Below are positions 34,624 through 43,293 of a DNA stretch of 64,000 bases, piece by piece. The DNA lies in assembly GCF_009296165.1 (NCBI RefSeq), contig NZ_VUAZ01000052.1:62001-126000 (forward strand), read 5' to 3'. The translations under genes and the position numbers were made by a program. How positions within the stretch are numbered: the first letter of the stretch is position 1; each line of letters opens with the position of its first letter. The notes beneath the pieces are model-generated. The model saw only the letters and a program-made list of their open reading frames with translations, made no database searches and was not told the DNA's origin. Source of the stretch: Pseudomonas kitaguniensis (lineage in GTDB: Bacteria > Pseudomonadota > Gammaproteobacteria > Pseudomonadales > Pseudomonadaceae).

Positions 34624-35445
34624 TTAGCGCCGATGACCCCGAACCGCCGTGGGTGCAAAGCCGAACCGGTCACGGAAACGCACAGCAAATTGCGAGGGCG
34701 TCTGATAGCCCACGCACAGTGCTATTTGCATGACCGTCTGGGCGGAAGATTGCAGCAGCTGCAGGGCGAAGGTCATGCGTGCATCGATCAATAAGCTGCT
34801 GAACGTCGTGCCTTCTTCTGCCAGCCTGCGCCGCAGCGTGGCCTCGCTGAGTGCAAACGCTGACGCAACAGCGTGAGCGCTCCAGTCGTTAGCCAGGTCG
34901 CTGGCGATGAGCCGTCTTACTTTAATCGCCATTGTTGGCAGCCGTGACTGTTCGAGTCTTCCACCATTCACGCCAATCCACGCCAACAGTTCGTGTAGTC
35001 GGTGCCGGGCGATAAGGCTCGGCAGAGTGCTGTCTTCTATTGCCTCAATCGCACGTTGAAACGCTGCGGCAAAATGCACCGTATCGCGGGTAATGGGCTG
35101 GGCGTATTGAATGACCGCCAAATGCGCATAGGCTTCGGCGGTGGCTTCGATCAACGTCTCGTCCCACACCAGCCAGTGGGCTCGGTAGCTGCCGTCTTGC
35201 GCCAACCTGTTGGTGATATCCAGGGATTGGCCACCCGCCACCGCAATCGCTTCGCCTGGCTGGATCACGTACTCGCCACCCGCCCACCGCACGCTTTTAG
35301 AACCCCGCTCGACGTAGATCAATAAGGGGTTCTCAATATACAAACGCTTGAACTCCAGGTTTTCCTGCTGAAGCACGACGCCCGACGTACCGACGCCAGG
35401 CCGATGAATGATGCGCAACGCGTCGTAAGCGTTTGTCAGTGACAT
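34624..35445 (-). CDS. AraC-family regulator
   Basis: 273 residues with a C-terminal double HTH (AVASAFALSEATLRRRLAEEG, then MQIALCVGYQTPSQFAVRFRDRFG) and an N-terminal cupin-like sensor domain. Its ATG overlaps the stop of the upstream PEBP gene by one base (TGATG), so the two are coupled. Typical of GadX/EutR-like activators; the effector is unknown. Confidence 0.87.
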   Translation of the reverse strand: MSLTNAYDALRIIHRPGVGTSGVVLQQENLEFKRLYIENPLLIYVERGSKSVRWAGGEYVIQPGEAIAVAGGQSLDITNRLAQDGSYRAHWLVWDETLIEATAEAYAHLAVIQYAQPITRDTVHFAAAFQRAIEAIEDSTLPSLIARHRLHELLAWIGVNGGRLEQSRLPTMAIKVRRLIASDLANDWSAHAVASAFALSEATLRRRLAEEGTTFSSLLIDARMTFALQLLQSSAQTVMQIALCVGYQTPSQFAVRFRDRFGFAPTAVRGHRR

Positions 35446-35993
35446 CAGCGGGCGCCTTGTACCGTGAGCGTGGCTTTGCCAAGCGAACTGCCGGGCACCA
35501 TGAAACCCAGCATTGCGGGGGTGACGGTCGGCGGCAATGTCACTTTGTCGACGTTCATAGCGTATACGCTGATCACGTAATTGTGCGTCTGCCCTGCTGG
35601 AGGGCAGGCGCCGAGATAGCCTGGCATGCCACTGTCACCGCGAACCTGCAGCGTAACGTGGGGCAATTTGCCGCCTGCGCTACCCGCGCCTTCCTTCAAT
35701 TCACTGACCGTTGCAGGTACGTTCGCCAACACCCAGTGCCACCAGCCGGACCCGGTTGGCGCGTCGGGATCGTACATCGTCACGACAAAGCTTTTGGTGC
35801 CTTGCGGGGCACCGCTCCAGGACAATTGCGGAGAGAGATTCTTGCCGCTGCAACCGAATACGTTGGCGAATTGGCGTTGTTGAAAATGCCCATCCAGGAT
35901 GCTGGTGCTTTGTACTGCGAACGTTTGAGCATGTGCGCCCGTTGCGATCAGCGACAGCGCTAGAACGCCTGCGGCTAACAATGATTTATGCAT
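35445..35993 (-). CDS. Exported PEBP/YbhB-YbcL family protein
   Basis: 182 residues from MHKSLLAAGVLALSL, a signal peptide ending near AHA, with an AGAGGA ribosome site. The phosphatidylethanolamine-binding fold signatures are YDPDAPTGSGWWHWV and GACPPAGQTHNYVISVYA. Bacterial YbhB/YbcL proteins are periplasmic or cytoplasmic and poorly understood; an inhibitor or ligand-binding role has been proposed. Coupled to the downstream AraC regulator. Confidence 0.85.
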   Translation of the reverse strand: MHKSLLAAGVLALSLIATGAHAQTFAVQSTSILDGHFQQRQFANVFGCSGKNLSPQLSWSGAPQGTKSFVVTMYDPDAPTGSGWWHWVLANVPATVSELKEGAGSAGGKLPHVTLQVRGDSGMPGYLGACPPAGQTHNYVISVYAMNVDKVTLPPTVTPAMLGFMVPGSSLGKATLTVQGAR

Positions 35994-36082
35994 ACTGATT
36001 TCCTCTTGGGTTGGAGAGGAGAGTGTGGGGTGCAAGCGGCACCAAGACTGTTTGCTATCGCTCGATTTTGATCGCCATCCAG

Positions 36083-36784
36083 TCAATTTGACTGAGTCGA
36101 ACGCTCCGTCAGTTCGCGAGTGACGTGTAGGCCTTCCATCAGCAGGGCAGAGGTGGTCTGGATGTGTTGCTTCAGCAGTTCGCTGGCCTTGGAGGCATCT
36201 CTGGCCAGAGCCGCCTCGAATAGCGCCTGGTGCTCATGGGCGATATCCCTTTGTTCGGCAGCCATGGCGATTGACATTGCGCGGTAGCGCGCCGTCTGCT
36301 CGAACAACATCGAGCGAATTCGCAAGAGCCAGGTGTTCGGGCAAGCACCGACCAGCGCCTCATGAAACGCCGCATGCGCTGACGTCCAGGCGTCAGCCCT
36401 CGCGTGATCGCCATCGTGTGGCTCTTCAAGCCGTGAAAGGCGGTGATGGGCCGAGACCAACGTCGCCTCCCAGGCAAGATTGCCGTGTTCCAGAGAATGG
36501 CGCAGGCAGCTCGTTTCTATCTCAATCCGGGCCAATGTGAGGTCATTCAGATCGGCCAGCGAAATGGCACAAATGCGAAAGCCTTTTTGTGGCTCTGCCA
36601 ACACCAGGTCTTCGGCGACCAGTCGTGACAAAGCTTCCCTCACTGCGCCGGCGCTAGCCTGGTAGCGCTCGGCCAAAGCCTTCAGGTTGACTCGGTCTCC
36701 GGGGCGCAAAACGCAGGATAAGACATCTATGCGCAGACGCTCATAGGTGGCCTGGGTGAGGCTTTGAGCGGAGCGTTCAAGCAT
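36083..36784 (-). CDS. GntR-family regulator with FCD domain
   Basis: 233 residues. The winged helix (TYERLRIDVLSCVLRPGDRVNLKALAERY, GAVREALSRL) precedes an FCD ligand domain with metal-type residues in AHAAFHEAL and DIAHEHQALFEAALARD. It is divergent from the FAH-family hydrolase at 36956 and probably represses it, binding the AT-rich palindromic region between the two genes. Confidence 0.87.
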   Translation of the reverse strand: MLERSAQSLTQATYERLRIDVLSCVLRPGDRVNLKALAERYQASAGAVREALSRLVAEDLVLAEPQKGFRICAISLADLNDLTLARIEIETSCLRHSLEHGNLAWEATLVSAHHRLSRLEEPHDGDHARADAWTSAHAAFHEALVGACPNTWLLRIRSMLFEQTARYRAMSIAMAAEQRDIAHEHQALFEAALARDASKASELLKQHIQTTSALLMEGLHVTRELTERSTQSN

Positions 36785-36802
36785 GGAAGAATTCCTTTGA
36801 TA

Positions 36803-36814
36803 AAAATATATTTT
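36803..36814. promoter_or_regulatory. Candidate GntR operator
   Basis: The 12-base palindrome AAAATATATTTT is followed by a second AT block (AAAAAATGTATTTT), all within 60 bases of the GntR start and upstream of the divergent FAH gene. This is a plausible operator, though A/T palindromes arise easily by chance. Confidence 0.4.
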
Positions 36815-36955
36815 GTTGCAAAAAATGTATTTTATGCCATAGGATGAATTTGTTCAAACGGGCCTGCCTGATCTCTCGCGCCGGTGTCCTGGGCCTGAAT
36901 ATCGCCTGCGATTTCGTGGCTTTACCTGAGTTAATAGACAACATTCGAGGTAGGT

Positions 36956-37801
36956 ATGAAACTGTGTCGTTTTGGGCCGCAGGGGCAGGAGCGCCCTGGT
37001 GTGATAGATGCTGCAGGCCGCGTGCGCGATCTCTCTGCACATGTCACCGACATCAATGCGACGGTGCTTGCGCCGTCGGCGCTGGCTGAATTGTCGCAGC
37101 TTGATGTCGCGCATTTACCGTTGGTCGAGGAAGGAGTCCGTTATGGCGTCCCCATTGCCCAGGTGCGCAAATTCATCGCAATCGGCCTTAATTATCGCGA
37201 CCATGCCGAAGAGGCCGGTATGCCGATTCCTGTCGAGCCCATCATCTTTCATAAGGCAATCAGTTGCCTGAACGGCCCTGATGATGACCTCCTGCAACCG
37301 CGTGACGCCTCCCGGATGGACTGGGAGCTGGAACTGGGCGTGGTGATCGGCAGTGAAGCCAAGTATGTGTCCGAAGCCGAGGCGCTGAAATACGTTGCCG
37401 GCTACTGCGTGGTCAACGATGTGTCGGAGCGAGCATTTCAGATGCAAAGTTCGCAATGGGACAAGGGCAAGGGCTGTGACACGTTCGGCCCGATCGGGCC
37501 TTGGCTGGTGACCCGGGATGAGGTACCCGATCCGCAGAACCTGGACATGTGGCTGGACGTCAATGGTGAGCGACGCCAGACCGGAAACTCGAAAACCATG
37601 ATTTTTTCCGTTGCACAAATCGTGGCGTATTGCAGCCGCTACATGACGTTGCAGCCGGGCGATGTGATTTGTACGGGTACGCCGCCGGGTGTAGGGATGG
37701 GCATGAAGCCGCTGCCGCAATGGCTGTCACCGGGTGATGAAATCCACCTGTGGATTGAGGGCCTCGGCGAACAACGGCAAAAGGTTGTGGCGGCTGTTTG
37801 A
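36956..37801 (+). CDS. Fumarylacetoacetate hydrolase-family protein
   Basis: 281 residues with a GAGGTAGG ribosome site. The FAH-fold signatures are FIAIGLNYRDHAEE, IIFHKAISCLNGP, the metal motif in DWELELGVVIG, and NDVSERAFQM. This length matches acylpyruvases and ureidoglycolate-lyase/2-keto-hydratase-type members, which cleave or hydrate 2,4-diketo or 2-keto acids. Divergent from a GntR regulator; no other pathway gene is attached, so the substrate is open. Confidence 0.85.
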   Translation: MKLCRFGPQGQERPGVIDAAGRVRDLSAHVTDINATVLAPSALAELSQLDVAHLPLVEEGVRYGVPIAQVRKFIAIGLNYRDHAEEAGMPIPVEPIIFHKAISCLNGPDDDLLQPRDASRMDWELELGVVIGSEAKYVSEAEALKYVAGYCVVNDVSERAFQMQSSQWDKGKGCDTFGPIGPWLVTRDEVPDPQNLDMWLDVNGERRQTGNSKTMIFSVAQIVAYCSRYMTLQPGDVICTGTPPGVGMGMKPLPQWLSPGDEIHLWIEGLGEQRQKVVAAV

Positions 37802-38040
37802 GCCTGATATTCACGTTCGTGATCTGCAGTTCTCATCGACGTTCGGGTGCTTAGAGTGTTAACTGCTTGTTCAATGACTCCGATCTGCACCACGTCAGGA
37901 TCCTGATGTGGAACACATGCAGCCAAACACCCGTACAAACGGATGATGGATTACGAGACGCTCTGCATGAGGGCTGTGCACTGTCAACTCAGGGATGACT
38001 GATTTATGATGGCCGATTGATAAAATCTGGATGCTTCATC

Positions 38041-38616
38041 ATGAGTACACGTTCCGATCTTCTGAGCAGCGCCGAAATCCTGTTGCGTACCAAGGGCTAC
38101 GCAGCCTTCAGCTATGCCGACCTGGCTGCTGAAATCGGTATCAAGAAGGCGAGTATTCATCACCATTTCCCGACCAAGGAAGGCCTTGCGATTGCCATCG
38201 TCGAGAGCTACCTGTTCCGTTTCAAAAAACAATTGGAACAGGTCAATGACGAAAATACTGACATCGTCGGGCGCCTGAATGCGTTTGTACTGATGTTTGC
38301 GCAGAGTAGTGAAAACGGCTTGTTGCCGCTGTGCGGCGCGCTGGCTGCCGAGTTAATGGCCCTGCCGGAAAGCCTTCAGGAACTGACTCGGCACTTTTTC
38401 GAAATTCATCTGGAGTGGCTTCAGGCCAATATCGCTCTTGGTCAGTCGAAAGGGGAGCTCAAGGCTCAGTTGGACGTTAACAAGGTTGCCAGGCTGATCC
38501 TGAATATGCTGGAAGGCGGCAGCTTTGTGGCGTGGGCGATGAACGATCAGTACGAACAGGCTTCCGGTTTCGACTTCATTCTGGATGGCATGCGCACAGC
38601 ATCAACGCATCACTAA
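38041..38616 (+). CDS. TetR/AcrR-family regulator (first of two sister genes)
   Basis: About 191 residues from MSTRSDLLSSAEILLRTKG. The HTH reads AAFSYADLAAEIGIKKASIHHHFPTKEG. It is very similar to the TetR at 40303 (SAFSYADLAVQIGIRKASIHHHFPTKE and LLPLCGALAAEMSALP), so the two are recent duplicates. A strong terminator follows. Its target is probably the operator-like site at 38711 in front of the OsmC gene. A TTG at 38017 is a weaker start. Confidence 0.85.
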   Translation: MSTRSDLLSSAEILLRTKGYAAFSYADLAAEIGIKKASIHHHFPTKEGLAIAIVESYLFRFKKQLEQVNDENTDIVGRLNAFVLMFAQSSENGLLPLCGALAAELMALPESLQELTRHFFEIHLEWLQANIALGQSKGELKAQLDVNKVARLILNMLEGGSFVAWAMNDQYEQASGFDFILDGMRTASTHH

Positions 38617-38633
38617 AGCTCAAGCAGTTGAAA

Positions 38634-38659
38634 AGCCTCGAGTATCGAGGCTTTTTTTT
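38634..38659 (+). terminator. Rho-independent terminator
   Basis: AGCCTCGA and TCGAGGCT form an 8-base stem around a 3-base loop, followed by a run of eight T. It ends transcription of the first TetR gene and insulates the OsmC operon. Confidence 0.9.
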
Positions 38660-38710
38660 GCATGAAAATCGGCTGAGGAGTAAGTATTAACGAAATCTCT
38701 TGAATGAATA

Positions 38711-38726
38711 CCTACTAGTTGGTAGG
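38711..38726. promoter_or_regulatory. Candidate TetR operator before the OsmC gene
   Basis: The 16-base dyad CCTACTAGTTGGTAGG has perfect 5-base ends. The half AGTTGGTAGG recurs at 47545-47554 in front of the CMD-OYE-KefFC operon, in the same orientation on the plus strand. It lies 52 bases upstream of the OsmC start, within the promoter region. Confidence 0.6.
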
Positions 38727-38778
38727 CTTGTTTCTATTCCGAGGCGCTCGCCCGGTCCATCCGAAGAGGAACAGACAC

Positions 38779-39332
38779 ATGAGCACTAACTTGAACGGTA
38801 TCGATGTTGCCGCACTCCAGCAGTTTGCCCAAGGCGTTGCCGAAGATGCGACCAAGCGTCATGCAAGCTTTAACGTCAAAACCGAATGGAAGGGCCAGAC
38901 CCGCTCCGTAGCGAAGGTCAACCGCTACAGCCTGGCCGGCGAAACTCACTCGCGCAACTTTGAAATTGTTGCCGACGAGCCAAACGAATTGCTGGGCCAG
39001 AACACCGCTCCTAACCCGCAGGAACTGCTGATGGCTGCCTGAACGCATGCATGTCGGTCGGCTACGCTGCCAACGCGGCAATGATGGGCATCAAGATTCA
39101 TAGCCTGGAAATTGAAACTGATGGCACCCTCGACCTGCGAGGCTTCCTAGGCATCGACGAAAGCGTCAACCCAGGCTACGACGAAGTCAGTGTTGTGATT
39201 CGCCTGCACACCGACGCCTCTCGTGAGCGTGTTGAAGAGCTGCATAAAGTTGTGCTGAAAACATCGGTGAACTACGCCAACTTCTCGAAAGCCATTCGTA
39301 TGGTGCCGACTCTGGAAGTGCGTGAGGGCTGA
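38779..39332 (+). pseudogene. OsmC-family peroxide/thiol-stress protein, frameshifted
   Basis: Restoring one C near 39033 (GCCTGAACGC, expected GCCCTGAACGC) gives a continuous 184-residue OsmC/YhfA-family protein: SRNFEIVADEPNELLGQNTA, PQELLMAALNACMSVGYAAN, then SVNYANFSKAIRM. The conserved Cys of the family is in the restored NACMSVGYA segment. OsmC proteins reduce organic hydroperoxides with paired thiols. The good ribosome site (GAGGAACAG) and intact flanks suggest a functional gene hit by a sequencing error or a very recent lesion. First gene of the SDR-TetR-FrnE-thioredoxin run. Confidence 0.82.
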
Positions 39333-39426
39333 TTCGCCCGTCAAATAGATCACACCTTGCGTGCACCAGACAGCTCGTAATTGCGCTGGTGCCACCCTCA
39401 CGAAACATAGAAGTCCGGAGTCTGTA

Positions 39427-40200
39427 ATGAACGATTACTTCAAAGGCAAGAAACTGTTGGTCGTCGGCGGCACCAGTGGCATGGGCCTGGAAACCGCGCG
39501 CATGGTGCTCAAGGCCGGTGGCAGTGTTGTCCTCACCGGCAGCAAGCAGGACAAGGCTGACGCCGTGCGCAACGAGCTAAGCCCGCTGGGTAACGTGTCG
39601 GTGATTGTGGCCAACCTGATGACGGAGGAGGGCATGCACACCGTTCTCAAGGATATCAATGCCAACCACAGCGATATCAGCCTAATGGTGAACTCTGCAG
39701 GGATCTTCATTCCCAAGCCATTCACCGAGCACGACGCTGCCGAGTACGACATGTACATGTCCCTCAACCGTGCGACGTTTTTTATCACTCAGGCAGTGGT
39801 CAAGAACATGCTTGCTGCCAAGCGTGAAGGCTCGATTGTCAATGTCGGCTCCATTGGCGCTCAGGCTGCACTGGCCGGTTCGCCAGCCTCAGCCTACTCG
39901 ATGGCGAAAGCCGGCCTGCATGCACTGACACGTAACTTGGCCATTGAATTGGCGCATTCGGGCATTCGAGTCAACGCGGTTTCACCGGGTATCGTGCACA
40001 CCTCGATTTACGAGGGTTTCATGGACAAGGACGCGATCCCGGAAGCGATGAAATCGCTCAACGCGTTCCATCCGCTGGGGCGCGTTGGTGTGCCGGAAGA
40101 TGTCGCCAACACGATCGTGTTCCTGCTGTCGGACAAAACTTCCTGGGTGACCGGCGCTATTTGGGACGTGGATGCGGGTGTCATGGCAGTACGTGCCTGA
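39427..40200 (+). CDS. Short-chain dehydrogenase/reductase
   Basis: 257 residues from [15 protein letters not shown], with TSGMGLETA in the coenzyme loop, NSAG, and catalytic Ser/Tyr/Lys ([15 protein letters not shown]). A C-terminal [17 protein letters not shown] closes a typical 3-oxoacyl-reductase-like SDR. It lies between the OsmC and second TetR genes on the same strand, so it likely reduces a reactive carbonyl as part of the same stress response. The substrate is unknown. Confidence 0.85.
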   Translation: MNDYFKGKKLLVVGGTSGMGLETARMVLKAGGSVVLTGSKQDKADAVRNELSPLGNVSVIVANLMTEEGMHTVLKDINANHSDISLMVNSAGIFIPKPFTEHDAAEYDMYMSLNRATFFITQAVVKNMLAAKREGSIVNVGSIGAQAALAGSPASAYSMAKAGLHALTRNLAIELAHSGIRVNAVSPGIVHTSIYEGFMDKDAIPEAMKSLNAFHPLGRVGVPEDVANTIVFLLSDKTSWVTGAIWDVDAGVMAVRA

Positions 40201-40302
40201 CCGACCTGGCAGCAAGGCCTGCATGAAACCTCCCGCATCGAGATTCATGCCGTCGTCTGCCAAGAGTGAGAAGTGGCTGAACGCTGGTTGCAGGGGTCCT
40301 GA

Positions 40303-40893
40303 ATGTCTATCACGACAAAAGCAGCGCTGTTGAATGCTGCGGAAACACATATGCGTTCCAAAGGCTATTCAGCGTTCAGCTACGCCGATCTAGCGGTGCA
40401 GATTGGAATCAGAAAAGCCAGTATTCACCATCACTTCCCCACCAAGGAATGCCTGGGGGCGGAGCTGATCAAGGATTACATCCAGCGCTTCGAAGAGACA
40501 CTTGGTTCAATCGAAGCCATACATTCCGATCCGTTGCTACGGCTGCGTGGGTTTTCTCGTCTGTTCGTGATCAGTGCCAACGATGGTTTGCTGCCGCTAT
40601 GTGGAGCATTAGCCGCAGAAATGTCTGCACTGCCACTGTCGTTGCAAGGGCTCACTCGGCGATTTTTTGAATCCCAGCTCAACTGGCTGCAAAGCACGCT
40701 CAGCGACACAGTCCGGCAGCACCACTGGGTGCTGGACAAACCCCTTGAAACCTATGCCTTCATGTTGCTGAGCGCGTTGGAAGGCGCAAGCCTCATTGAT
40801 TGGGCATTAGGTCGATCAAATGACCCATTGGCGGGTTTCAACCATTTGCTTGAAACGCTGGCGACGCGGTCTTCACTTATTTGTGCAGGATGA
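40303..40893 (+). CDS. TetR/AcrR-family regulator (second of two sister genes)
   Basis: 196 residues, a close paralogue of the regulator at 38041. The HTH (YADLAVQIGIRKASIHHHFPTKE) is nearly identical, so both may bind the same operator, while the C-terminal sensor half is more divergent (EGASLIDWALGRSNDPLAG). It is followed after three bases by the FrnE-like gene, so it is part of the operon it may control. Confidence 0.85.
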   Translation: MSITTKAALLNAAETHMRSKGYSAFSYADLAVQIGIRKASIHHHFPTKECLGAELIKDYIQRFEETLGSIEAIHSDPLLRLRGFSRLFVISANDGLLPLCGALAAEMSALPLSLQGLTRRFFESQLNWLQSTLSDTVRQHHWVLDKPLETYAFMLLSALEGASLIDWALGRSNDPLAGFNHLLETLATRSSLICAG

Positions 40894-40896
40894 ATT

Positions 40897-41598
40897 ATGC
40901 AAACCCCTTCAAAAAAGTACGTAGTCGATATCTGGTCTGATTTTGTATGTCCCTGGTGCTGGATTGCCAAACGACGTTTTGAAAAAGCGCTTGAGCAGTT
41001 TTCCGACAAGGACAGTGTGCAGGTCAATGTCCGGGCTTATCGTCTGGCCGCCAATCAGCGGGCGCCAGAACCGATGATCGCGGCGCTCAAGCGCAAACTT
41101 GGCAACCCGCACTCTGCCGATGCCATGATCGACACCGTCACCAAATACGGGCGGGCAGAAGGGCTTGATTACCGTTTCAGCACTATGCAGTTTGGCGATA
41201 CTGCCGAGGCCCACGTGCTGGTCAAGGCGGTTCAAGACACTGCAGTAAAAAAGCGCCTCGTAGAGATGCTTTATGAACAGAGCACTACCCACGGTAAATC
41301 GTTGTTCGATCGCACCAGCCTTGCGGCAATTGCCAAGGCAGCCGGTGTATCGGACGAGTCAATCGAGCTGGCATGGTCATCCGTTGGACTACGCGTCGAG
41401 ATGCAAGAAGACGAGCATTTTGCCGCGCAATTGGGATCTGGTGTGCCGCTGTTTGTTTTCAACAATGCGTTCTCTGTATCCGGCGCTCAGCCTGAGGCAG
41501 GCTTTATCGAGGCGCTGAACAAGATGCAGGAAAAAGCGCGAGTCGATGATGATGCTTTTACTGGCCAGGTTTGCGGTATTGATGGTTGCAAAGTTTGA
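40897..41598 (+). CDS. DsbA/FrnE-family oxidoreductase
   Basis: 233 residues with a thioredoxin-fold CPWC pair at about residues 18-21 (WSDFVCPWCWIAKRRF) and an inserted helical domain as in FrnE/2-hydroxychromene-2-carboxylate isomerase relatives. It ends GQVCGIDGCKV, with two extra Cys. There is no signal peptide, so it acts in the cytoplasm. FrnE-type proteins are stress-linked disulfide oxidoreductases, which fits the OsmC and thioredoxin neighbours. Confidence 0.85.
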   Translation: MQTPSKKYVVDIWSDFVCPWCWIAKRRFEKALEQFSDKDSVQVNVRAYRLAANQRAPEPMIAALKRKLGNPHSADAMIDTVTKYGRAEGLDYRFSTMQFGDTAEAHVLVKAVQDTAVKKRLVEMLYEQSTTHGKSLFDRTSLAAIAKAAGVSDESIELAWSSVGLRVEMQEDEHFAAQLGSGVPLFVFNNAFSVSGAQPEAGFIEALNKMQEKARVDDDAFTGQVCGIDGCKV

Positions 41599-41650
41599 TC
41601 AACAATGAATAGGCAGCGCTGTCCTGCGTAACCTTGAACATGAGGTCCCG

Positions 41651-41980
41651 ATGAGCCGTATCGTTGAGTTGAGTGCCCCACAGTTCGCCCGCTTTGTTGC
41701 CAAAGGCAGCAGCGTTGTGTTGTTTTCGGCCTCATGGTGCAAACCATGCCAGGCGATGAAACCCGTGTTCCATGCACTTGAGGAAAAGCTTCACGCGCTG
41801 TCTACCTTTGGAAAGATTGATGTCGCAGTTTCCCCCACGATTGCGCAAATGTACGGTATCCGCTCAGTGCCTTCCCTGGCGGTATTTCATGAGGGCCGGC
41901 TATTGCGTGCGATGCCCGGCTCCCGCTCGATTGGCGCAATGAAAAAAGCGATTCTCGAGTTGCTGGAAGAGGCGGTTTAA
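41651..41980 (+). CDS. Thioredoxin-family protein
   Basis: 109 residues with the active-site WCKPC (Cys30, Cys33), close to the canonical WCGPC, plus the cis-Pro in SVPSLAVF. It is the last gene of the OsmC-SDR-TetR-FrnE run and probably supplies reducing power to the OsmC or FrnE-like protein. Confidence 0.87.
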   Translation: MSRIVELSAPQFARFVAKGSSVVLFSASWCKPCQAMKPVFHALEEKLHALSTFGKIDVAVSPTIAQMYGIRSVPSLAVFHEGRLLRAMPGSRSIGAMKKAILELLEEAV

Positions 41981-42203
41981 ACGGCAGTATCGGTCTGCGA
42001 GCACGCTGTCAGTATTTGTCCAAGGGATAGACATCGCACACGCCAACCATGGGCGCGCGCGGTCCTCATTGCAGGTCTTCGTGAACTGCGCGTCGGACCG
42101 CTTTTAGGCAGCAGAACCACACTGATTATTGCGCTTTATATTGCTGAAGACTTATCACGCCAAAGATTCCCCGCACTGCATTAAATGCTATCTCCTAGGC
42201 CAC

Positions 42204-43082
42204 TTATTCTCGTGCTGACTGCTTGGCGCTTAGCACCATTCCAATCCCTCCCAATACGGCCAACGACGTCAGGATCAAGCGAGAGGTGAGCGGTTCATCG
42301 AGGATGAATACGCCGGCCAACGACGCCAATATGGGCACACTCAACTGCAGGGTCGCTGCCCGAAACGATGACAGTGAGCGAAGGGCTGCATACCAGATGG
42401 CATAGCCTACGCCTGACGCAAGAGTTCCAGAGGCTATCGCGTACAGAACTCCTGACATGTCGATCGAGGTGTCAGGGATAAACGGAACTGTCGCAATCAA
42501 CATCATGGGTACCGCGCGCATGAAATTGCCGGTTGTAGAGGCCAATGGGTCATGCGCACGCTTGCCAATGAGCGAGTATGCCGCCCATGCAATGCCAGAC
42601 AGCAGCATGATCGCCGCACTCCCCGGTGCGGGCGCGCTTGCGCCGGGTAATAACAACGCGATGAGGCCGCCAATCGCCAGGGCAAGTCCTGCAACTGCAG
42701 GACCTTGCATCCGCTCGCCATGCCAGTATCCGAATCCCAACATAGAGAGTTGGACCGCCCCAAACAGCAGCAGCGCGCCGGTGCCCGTGTCGAGATTCAG
42801 GTAAGCGTATGAAAAGGCAAAAGCATAGATAAACAAGGTGCAACCGCCCAGCCACGTGCCGGTAGGGCGTTCAGTTCGGCTTTTGCTAGCCATGATCAAC
42901 CAGAGCATGATCGCTCCGCTGAGTAGGCGAATCAGAGTAAATGAGGCTGGATCAATTTCGGTATAGCGAAGCGCAACTCGGCACAAAACGGAGTTAGCGG
43001 CAAAGGCTACCATCGCCAGCCCAGTCAGCAGCGCCACGTGTCGGGTGGTTGATGTATTCGGCGCTTTGGATGGGTGCGTCAC
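42204..43082 (-). CDS. EamA/DMT-family transporter
   Basis: About 292 residues with ten hydrophobic segments in two EamA repeats (GLALAIGGLIALLLPG in the first half; LSVPILASLAGVFILDEPLT in the second). The GTG at 43082 is chosen because a TGGAGA ribosome site precedes it; an ATG at 43121 has none. Drug/metabolite transporters of this type export small amino acids or drugs. It runs alone on its strand. Confidence 0.83.
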   Translation of the reverse strand: MTHPSKAPNTSTTRHVALLTGLAMVAFAANSVLCRVALRYTEIDPASFTLIRLLSGAIMLWLIMASKSRTERPTGTWLGGCTLFIYAFAFSYAYLNLDTGTGALLLFGAVQLSMLGFGYWHGERMQGPAVAGLALAIGGLIALLLPGASAPAPGSAAIMLLSGIAWAAYSLIGKRAHDPLASTTGNFMRAVPMMLIATVPFIPDTSIDMSGVLYAIASGTLASGVGYAIWYAALRSLSSFRAATLQLSVPILASLAGVFILDEPLTSRLILTSLAVLGGIGMVLSAKQSARE

Positions 43083-43258
43083 GGTGTTCTCCAGAGAAAA
43101 GTCGATAAAGGCCCCGACCATGCGTTAGGCTATCTATGGCTCGTCATTGTTTGAGCGTAGTGGCCTTGAGGCAATCAATTCGCGGCACTGCCCCTGGCGG
43201 TATTCCACCAGAGACGTCATTTAGGGGCATGCCAGGGTTTCGCTCAGTCGCGGAGCTA

Positions 43259-43286
43259 GAACAAGCGCGCTGACCGGCGCTTGTTC
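43259..43286 (-). terminator. Hairpin after kefC
   Basis: GAACAAGCGC and GCGCTTGTTC form a perfect 10-base stem around an 8-base loop, eight bases past the kefC stop. It probably ends the CMD-OYE-4OT-KefFC transcript. There is no long T-run. Confidence 0.6.
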
Positions 43287-43293
43287 CTTGCGC

